DNA of 64,000 nucleotides from Tomocerus qinae (Eukaryota; Arthropoda; Collembola; Entomobryomorpha; Tomoceridae): NCBI GenBank assembly GCA_020055645.1, contig CM034546.1, positions 54,746,001 to 54,810,000 of the forward strand, read 5' to 3'. Shown piece by piece: positions 58,091 to 64,000 of this stretch (position 1 is its first letter; each line of letters starts with the position of its first letter). The notes under the pieces were generated by a model. It saw only the letters and a program-made list of their open reading frames with translations, ran no database searches and was not told where the DNA came from. The position numbers and the translations under genes were made by a program.

Positions 58091-61008
58091 TTTCCCCTAA
58101 AAATAAAAATATTTACATAAAATAAAAAACATCAAAGTAGCTAATATAGTTTATCCATGGGTAGATGTATGCATCCACAGATTCCGTCTGATCTGAATTA
58201 TTTATATGACCAAAAAGGGTAAAAGAATTTATGTATCTGTTAGCTATTATGAGTGCTGTCATATTATATAACATAATTATGTAAAGTCTGTGTGTACTTA
58301 TGTACAAAATTTATATGGATAATATAATGCATAGTACATTCTATGAATTTTGGAGTTTGTGAGATTATTCTGCCATTGTTATGCTGCTCTGTCCCTTGTC
58401 CTGTCTGACCACAACGAAACAGGATTTCTTCTATTTTTCATTCTGAGTATTTTGAAAAGAGCTTGTGCTAAGTTGTTGATATACTGACGTCAATGGGATA
58501 AACAATAAAACTATACATTGATTCATATTTATGAGATTACTAGTGAACCCAGCAAAGGAACGAACCTAGCAAACCCATCATATACACCAAATTTTTGATG
58601 CATATCTATGTATCATACATTATATGTAATTATAATTATAATATGTAATTAGTATATACATAATTATTCGATAATTTGTTGGAAAGTCATTAGCCAATAG
58701 TAAACACATTGAATCTTCTTTATTGTGCAGAAAATACACTACGACTTTTAAATGCAGAAAATATTATTCAAATACAATGGAAATTATTATAAGCTAAAAT
58801 TACAAATAACAATTGGTTTCAAATAAATAACATGAAACCTACTTTTTCAGATCTTATTTAAAGTGTACAAATTAAATTTTACCATACGTTTAATCCGTTT
58901 CAGCAGCAGTTTCAGTCTTCAGGACGTGTAAGTATGAATACGCAGTTGATAATTTTCAGATAAAAAAATGAGTATTTCTTTTGACAGGCATACGGAAGTG
59001 AATTCGGTGGTTTGTGTTTTCGTCAAAACTCACCAAAGAATGAATTGAAAGTGCAAAATGTAAACAGTGTATGCAGTATAAAAAACACTTCACAACAAAG
59101 CAAAACACTTTAACTCAGCTGATACTTCTGAAAGTTGCATTGTACAAAATTTGCATATTATGAAACAATTCTATTTTAATTTTGGTATACTGCTAGAGCC
59201 TCGGCTTATTCTACTTTCAACACTCATTTCCAAATTTCATGACATGCAAATTTTACTTTTACGATCGCCCTACCAGACATACATACAAACATACATACAT
59301 AGATATATAGGTAGGTAAATTTATTGCTTTATCAAGTCTACGATTATAAAATAGAATTGAGACTGAGACTGATAGGCATTTTTGTTGTCACAGTGGTAAC
59401 CTATAGCAACGTAATATCTCAAGTTATAACGGAAATATAAGCAGTAATTTTAATTTGACAGTTAATATTGAAGATAGTAATTTCAGTTTTTAATGTATGT
59501 ACAAGTGTGTGGATTTAAAAACCAAAATGCCAGCCCAATTCCACTGTGTTATGTTTTATTTTATTATTTCGTTATTTTTTGCAATAGAGAAATGTAGCAA
59601 GAAAAACAATTTGACCTTGATACATATATTCCCGGCACTCAATTCGCAAATTCGCAATACTTATTTGCCTATACTATGATGGTATGATTGGACATGATAT
59701 CGTCTGCCTAATATTACAACGTAACAAGCCATTTCATCATGACTGCTACAAAGTAACAAACCATTTTATCATGACTGCTACAAAGTAACAAACCATTTTA
59801 TCATGGCTGCGACAATGTAACAATGGTTTGTTACATTGTCGCGGTCATGATAAAATGGTTTGTTACTTTGTCTCAGCCATGATAAAATGGTTTGTTACTT
59901 TGTAGCAGTCATGATGAAATGGCTTGTTACGTTGTAATATTAGGCAGACGATATGATGGAACAAACTATTATTATTATTCTTAAAACTTACTTTCTTGTA
60001 CATACAAAAGTTAACTATATCAAACTATCTCATTAACTGCAACTACTGTAACATACACAAATACTAAAATGGCAAATATGGTTTTCAAAAATTATTACTA
60101 GGTATTACTTATTCATACAAGACAAGATATGCTCGTAAATAAATAAGACGGAAATAGCTGATGAGAAGAATGAGGGAAAACTGGTTAATATGGTTTGGGT
60201 TATATTAATTAATTTTTATACATAAAAGGGACAATCGCGAATGGAATAGAAATCTTGGACTCATCGATTGCAATTTTTACATGAAACTTATACATTTTAT
60301 TCCTATTGCCTCTACACTTACTCGCGTAGGCGTAGTTATTATTTCTGTCGATTTGTCATTGATCTATATTCATTGACTTGATATATCATTTTATTAAGTA
60401 TTGTTAATCGAAGTATAAATGGACATAACATGTAAAACCGACAAGTACAAATGGGTTAAACCACTTTCAAACACTCATGGCAGTTAAACACTCAATCGAT
60501 TGTACAAAACTACAACTATAAGGATTGCAATCTATATATAGCTTTAATTAGCTAAATACATATATTTAGGGTTTAAAATCTAGTAAACACTCAAACTTTT
60601 GTTTTTGATCATGAATGAATCGACATTAATGAACGCTGTTTCATGATAAATTGATACTTAAGCAAAAATAATCATACTTGTCATTAAATACCACTTTTCG
60701 TTGTTTACTCCTTCCGAATATTTGCAAAGCTTATCACGTTCATTAATTTTTACAAGAACATTATCTCATCTATCCTTCAATCCATGATAATAGCCTTTGT
60801 ACCTAACTAAATTAGTCATGGTGATATGTATCTGGTTCTGATGGGAAATATTACACTTGATCGTTCTTTGTATTTGGAAAATTATCGGGAGGGATGGGAG
60901 AGTTAATTGCTTTTCAAAGCATAAAAGAGAAAATATCATTCTTTTTTTATTCAGTTACATTGTTTCGGAGTGTTATTCAGTAGTTCCCCACTTTGAAGAT
61001 TATCCACG
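58091..61008. other. Intergenic with a large perfect-type palindrome
   Basis: No gene recognised. 59697-59954 is a 258-bp palindrome. 59275-59315 has short ACATACAT/TAGATAGG simple repeats. The 60-codon frame at 59497-59679 has no support. Just upstream of the lipocalin there is no strong TATA box. Confidence 0.55.
59697..59954. repeat. 258-bp palindrome built of 32-bp repeats
   Basis: Arms of about 126 bp start ATATCGTCTGCCTAATATTA and end with the complement, with a 4-6-nt centre near 59825. Each arm contains about three 32-bp units with AAAGTAACAAACCATTTTAT. A truncated relative at 36130-36255 (same ATTACAACATAACAAGCCAT start) interrupts the post-receptor block of unit C at ATGCATAT, showing that the family is mobile. 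Confidence 0.85.
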
Positions 61009-61806
61009 ATGTTTCTGAAATTATTTTTTATTTTAGTTGCTGCTTTTTCAGTGGCACAAGGAGTGGATGTTCAATGCCGTAATGACTCAGTGTATCCAGT
61101 GAGGGATTTTGATATCGGAAGAGTAAGTTTTTATGTAGTAGTCAATTTACTAATTAATTTACACAATTTTAAATATCAAAATTTATAAAAACTGTCATGT
61201 TTTTCTATTTCAGTATTCCGGGAAGGAGTGGTACATAATTCTTTATGCTGCCGGAAACAATACTGAAATTGTCCAAGATACAAAATGCGAGAGCGAGTCT
61301 TTTGCTTCTACCGAAACACCAAATGTCTACAGACTGAACGCAAAGTAACAATTAAAACAACTAAATTCACTTAGGTTTAGAGGAAACGCTTTTAATGTAA
61401 ATAAATAATTATTTTGTGACGATTTTTAGTGCCGTTATGATTGAAGACAACAGCAATATTACAGCTAGTCTCCACGTCACTACTAACACTAACAACACGG
61501 CAGTTATGTACACAGACTATGACGGTAAGACCTTCCTTTTTAACATTACGTAGAAAAATGTCTAACTTTCTTAATTTCTAAATCGTAGGGAGGGATTCCA
61601 CGTCAATTCTTCTAGCAACTGATTACGAAAGTTGGTCTTTGTGGTATCGTTGTGCTGTCGGTGCAGACAAAAATACTGAGATTGCTGTTGTGAGAAGCAG
61701 AGCAAGGACACTTGACCCATCTGTTTTGAGTTTCCTCAGAGATTATGTCAGCGGTTTGGGATTCCCAGAACACAACATCAGATTAGAAGATCAAACAGGA
61801 TGCTAA
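61009..61806 (+). CDS. Secreted lipocalin
   Basis: Small-ligand carrier of the lipocalin fold, probably extracellular. Exons 61009-61122, 61214-61344, 61430-61524 and 61589-61806 total 558 nt (185 aa), GT-AG in phase. Residues 1-17 (MFLKLFFILVAAFSVAQ) are a signal peptide. The GxW motif of strand A appears as SGKEWYIILYA, and the TDY motif of the second conserved region as TDYESWSLWYRC. Four cysteines (VQCRN, TKCES, WYRCA, TGC at the C-terminus) suit the two usual disulphides. NNT and NIT are possible N-glycosylation sites. AATAAA at 61868-61873 is the likely polyadenylation signal. The ligand cannot be told from sequence. Confidence 0.85.
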
Positions 61807-62931
61807 TTTTATTTGAATTAAATATTCAAAGAATTTAATTGCTCAATCATTTTTCAATGGGAATGAAAATAAAAATCTTTCTAATTGAATAGAAATCATT
61901 TTTTATACGATACGACGTCTTCATTAGAACTAAATATTATTCTCCCCAATGCACACGCCTCAAAATCTATATAAAATTATATGAAATTTGCCATAAATAA
62001 AGTGAACAAACAACAGCTTTCTAATTGTTAGTAAGAAAAGCTGTCTTGTTCTTCCCAATTGTCCATGTATATTGTTGGTTGGGGCTTATCTTTATTATTA
62101 TTCTTATTGGGGATGATTCGGCTGATGTATTGGTATAAAGTGAATCATCATTTTATGCCAGAAAGCGTATGACAAAATAAAACGGTGGTAAATGGGGTTA
62201 CCAATATCTTCTTATCCATAGGACATAAACGGACTACGATGACATTGCATAGGGCAGGTGTTGGTAATACAAGGGCTCATGAATTGCCATTTTATGCAGA
62301 CCAGATGTGAAATATGGTTGCTTTTGTGGAAATAGCTTTATTACAATTGATTGGAAGCTAAAAAAGAAGTGAAAAGTACAAAACATACGGATTGGTTTAC
62401 AAAGTAAAATATTATTTGATGAAAATATTTAAATTAAGGTTAAATATTCAGGGTAATATAAATGTTTCACTTTCACTGTTGCATTAATCATGTTTATTTT
62501 TGTGCAAGGCCAATACACGACCATTAACATATACATTGTTGTAAATATTTAATTTATATGCCCCAGGTGTTACAATAAATGATCTTTCAAACTTCAAGAA
62601 GTTTTTTTACACTTCATACACTTATATAGGTATTATGTTTTTGAAATCTATATTCATTGCAATTCGTCTCCCCTCTCTGAATCGCCATTATTAGCACCCG
62701 TGTCTTTGTAGCCTTTAACCAAGCATTTTTCAGGTCGGTTAAAATCTTTATAAATATTATAATGCCATGATGAAATAGGTTTATCTTATCTTGAAAGCAT
62801 TTTATTCGATTTGACTTTCAGAGTTTTGAGAAGTAACAAAATAACTGCCTACCCGTATACAGTAAAATATGATCAGTAACATTAGTTACAAATTAATTTC
62901 ATGAAGTAATAATGTTAAACGACGTTACCTT
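61807..62931. other. Intergenic between lipocalin and zinc-finger gene
   Basis: The two genes converge. Apart from the lipocalin AATAAA (61868-61873) and a short hairpin (ACAGCTTTCTAATTG..AAGAAAAGCTGT, 62011-62042) I see nothing. Confidence 0.55.
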
Positions 62932-64000
62932 TTAAGGAAATAGATATGTCTCCTTACTGCTTTCACCATGAACCTTTACTCTGTGTAAAAACATTAAATG
63001 GAAAGTAGGAAATACTTGTTCGCAAACATCACACTTATGTTGCCAGTGGGTCAACATATGATTTTTCCAATTTGCAGATGAAGAAAAACATTTTCCGCAG
63101 TCTACACATTTAAACACTTTGTTCACTGTCGTTTTTACTTTTGGTGCTTCGCTATCAACAGTTGAATGGACAATATCGGCTGTAATCTCTTCGCGAATTT
63201 TGATGGTGTCTTTTCTCCTGTTTGGTATTTTTTGCCCTACCAAAGCAGTAGTATCTTCTAAACGTTTTAGTTGCACAGTTCTTTGATTAAATACTGGTTT
63301 TGCATGACTTTTCTTGTGAGTTTTTAACTGTTTCGAATTAGCAAAATTCTGATCACAAACGTCACATGTGTAGCTAATTTCACAACTTGATTGTATCTGA
63401 TCTGATCCTGATGAGATAACAACTTGTCCATCAACCACTGTGCCCTCAACTATCTCGAGTGGATCATTTTCCGGTGAAAGTCTTGACTCTTCTTCTGTTA
63501 TATACGAATCATGAACAGATGTACCTAATAAAATATTTTATTTTTTAGATTCGGATACACGGCAATTCCATAACACATTGATTTATTTAGCATTAGATGT
63601 GCAATTTCGAAACTTAAGTACCTACATGCTTTATTTATAACAGAATGCTACAAACCTGTTTGCGAAAAAGACAAACTTTGCCCAACGCCTATAATTGGTG
63701 TATTTTCTGCTATAGTGTCGTCTAGTTGATCTAAACATCAAAAAATATTTTATTTGATTTGTACATTTGCATCTATTTTAGAATTTTTAATTTAATAAAT
63801 AAATTGTTAACTAGTTAAGCATTCATAATGTTCAAAACGTTTAGTCACAAATTAAAATAAATGGTAAAAACAAATAAAAATACCAAAAAATCAAGTCTAT
63901 TATATTTTTGAATTTTCTATAAGCGAGGAACAGAATTTTATATGAAAATGGATAAAAATTATTTATCATACCTTCTGTGAGAAAAAGAGTTGGTACCGCT
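62932..64000 (-). CDS. C2H2 zinc-finger protein (5' part beyond window)
   Basis: Likely nuclear DNA-binding protein. Exons in transcript order: from beyond the window edge to 63972, 63730-63656, 63524-62932; junctions are GT-AG and in phase. The visible ~230 residues include finger 1 YTCDVC..H..H, then a basic linker (KIPNRRKDTIKI), finger 2 FKCVDC..H..H and finger 3 HKCDVC..H-x4-H near the C-terminus (ends TYLFP). Upstream residues are acidic and Ser-rich (EEESRLSPENDPLEIVEG), typical of an N-terminal regulatory region. The apparent start at 63438 is a GTG inside the exon, not a real start. DNA target unknown. Confidence 0.8.

Overview
This is AT-rich eukaryotic DNA, almost certainly from an arthropod. 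Genes are split by short GT-AG introns (mostly 80-250 bp), core promoters are TATA-type, and the gene content is arthropod-like: 7-transmembrane gustatory-receptor-like proteins, a CHK/EcKinase-type kinase and a secreted lipocalin. The receptor style, plus a bacterial-looking oxidoreductase that carries spliceosomal introns, makes me favour a springtail (Collembola). That taxon call is inference.

Left half (1-44,100): a decaying tandem array. Its ancestral unit was [YkwC-like NAD(P) oxidoreductase] - [~3.5 kb spacer with a 250-bp direct repeat pair] - [gustatory-receptor-like gene] - [3' spacer]. Unit A begins with the last oxidoreductase exon (1-71) and has receptor A (5686-7022). Unit B has a full oxidoreductase (10673-13796) and receptor B (17375-18736). 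Unit C has lost the oxidoreductase but keeps receptor C (30472-31977). A fourth unit is cut at 36,610, exactly where a minus-strand EcKinase-like gene (36611-38457) starts. A second full oxidoreductase lies at 41422-44099, followed by a distant receptor relative with the same intron phases (45167-46595). Because the units align to one another, empty sites reveal the insertions: a SINE with a 14-bp target duplication, a nested hAT, an LTR element with no coding capacity, foldback elements and several MITEs.

Right half (45,000-64,000): the divergent receptor, a DUF1294-type membrane protein with signal peptide (48027-49158), then two minus-strand paralogues of a protein whose N-terminal region resembles the Cap4/DUF4297-type (PD-(D/E)XK-like) nuclease domain of arthropod NACHT-like proteins. 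One of them is preceded by a complete PHD finger. Both are damaged independently: the first by a 911-bp hAT insertion with a perfect 8-bp target duplication, the second by an in-frame stop 66 codons before the shared C-terminus. The window ends with a lipocalin (61009-61806) and a C2H2 zinc-finger gene that runs off the right edge (62932-64000).

The strongest candidates for a second look are the PHD + nuclease-like pair, the co-amplified oxidoreductase/receptor array, the 3-nt splice-donor shift in receptor A, and the strand-skewed, C-poor LTR element.
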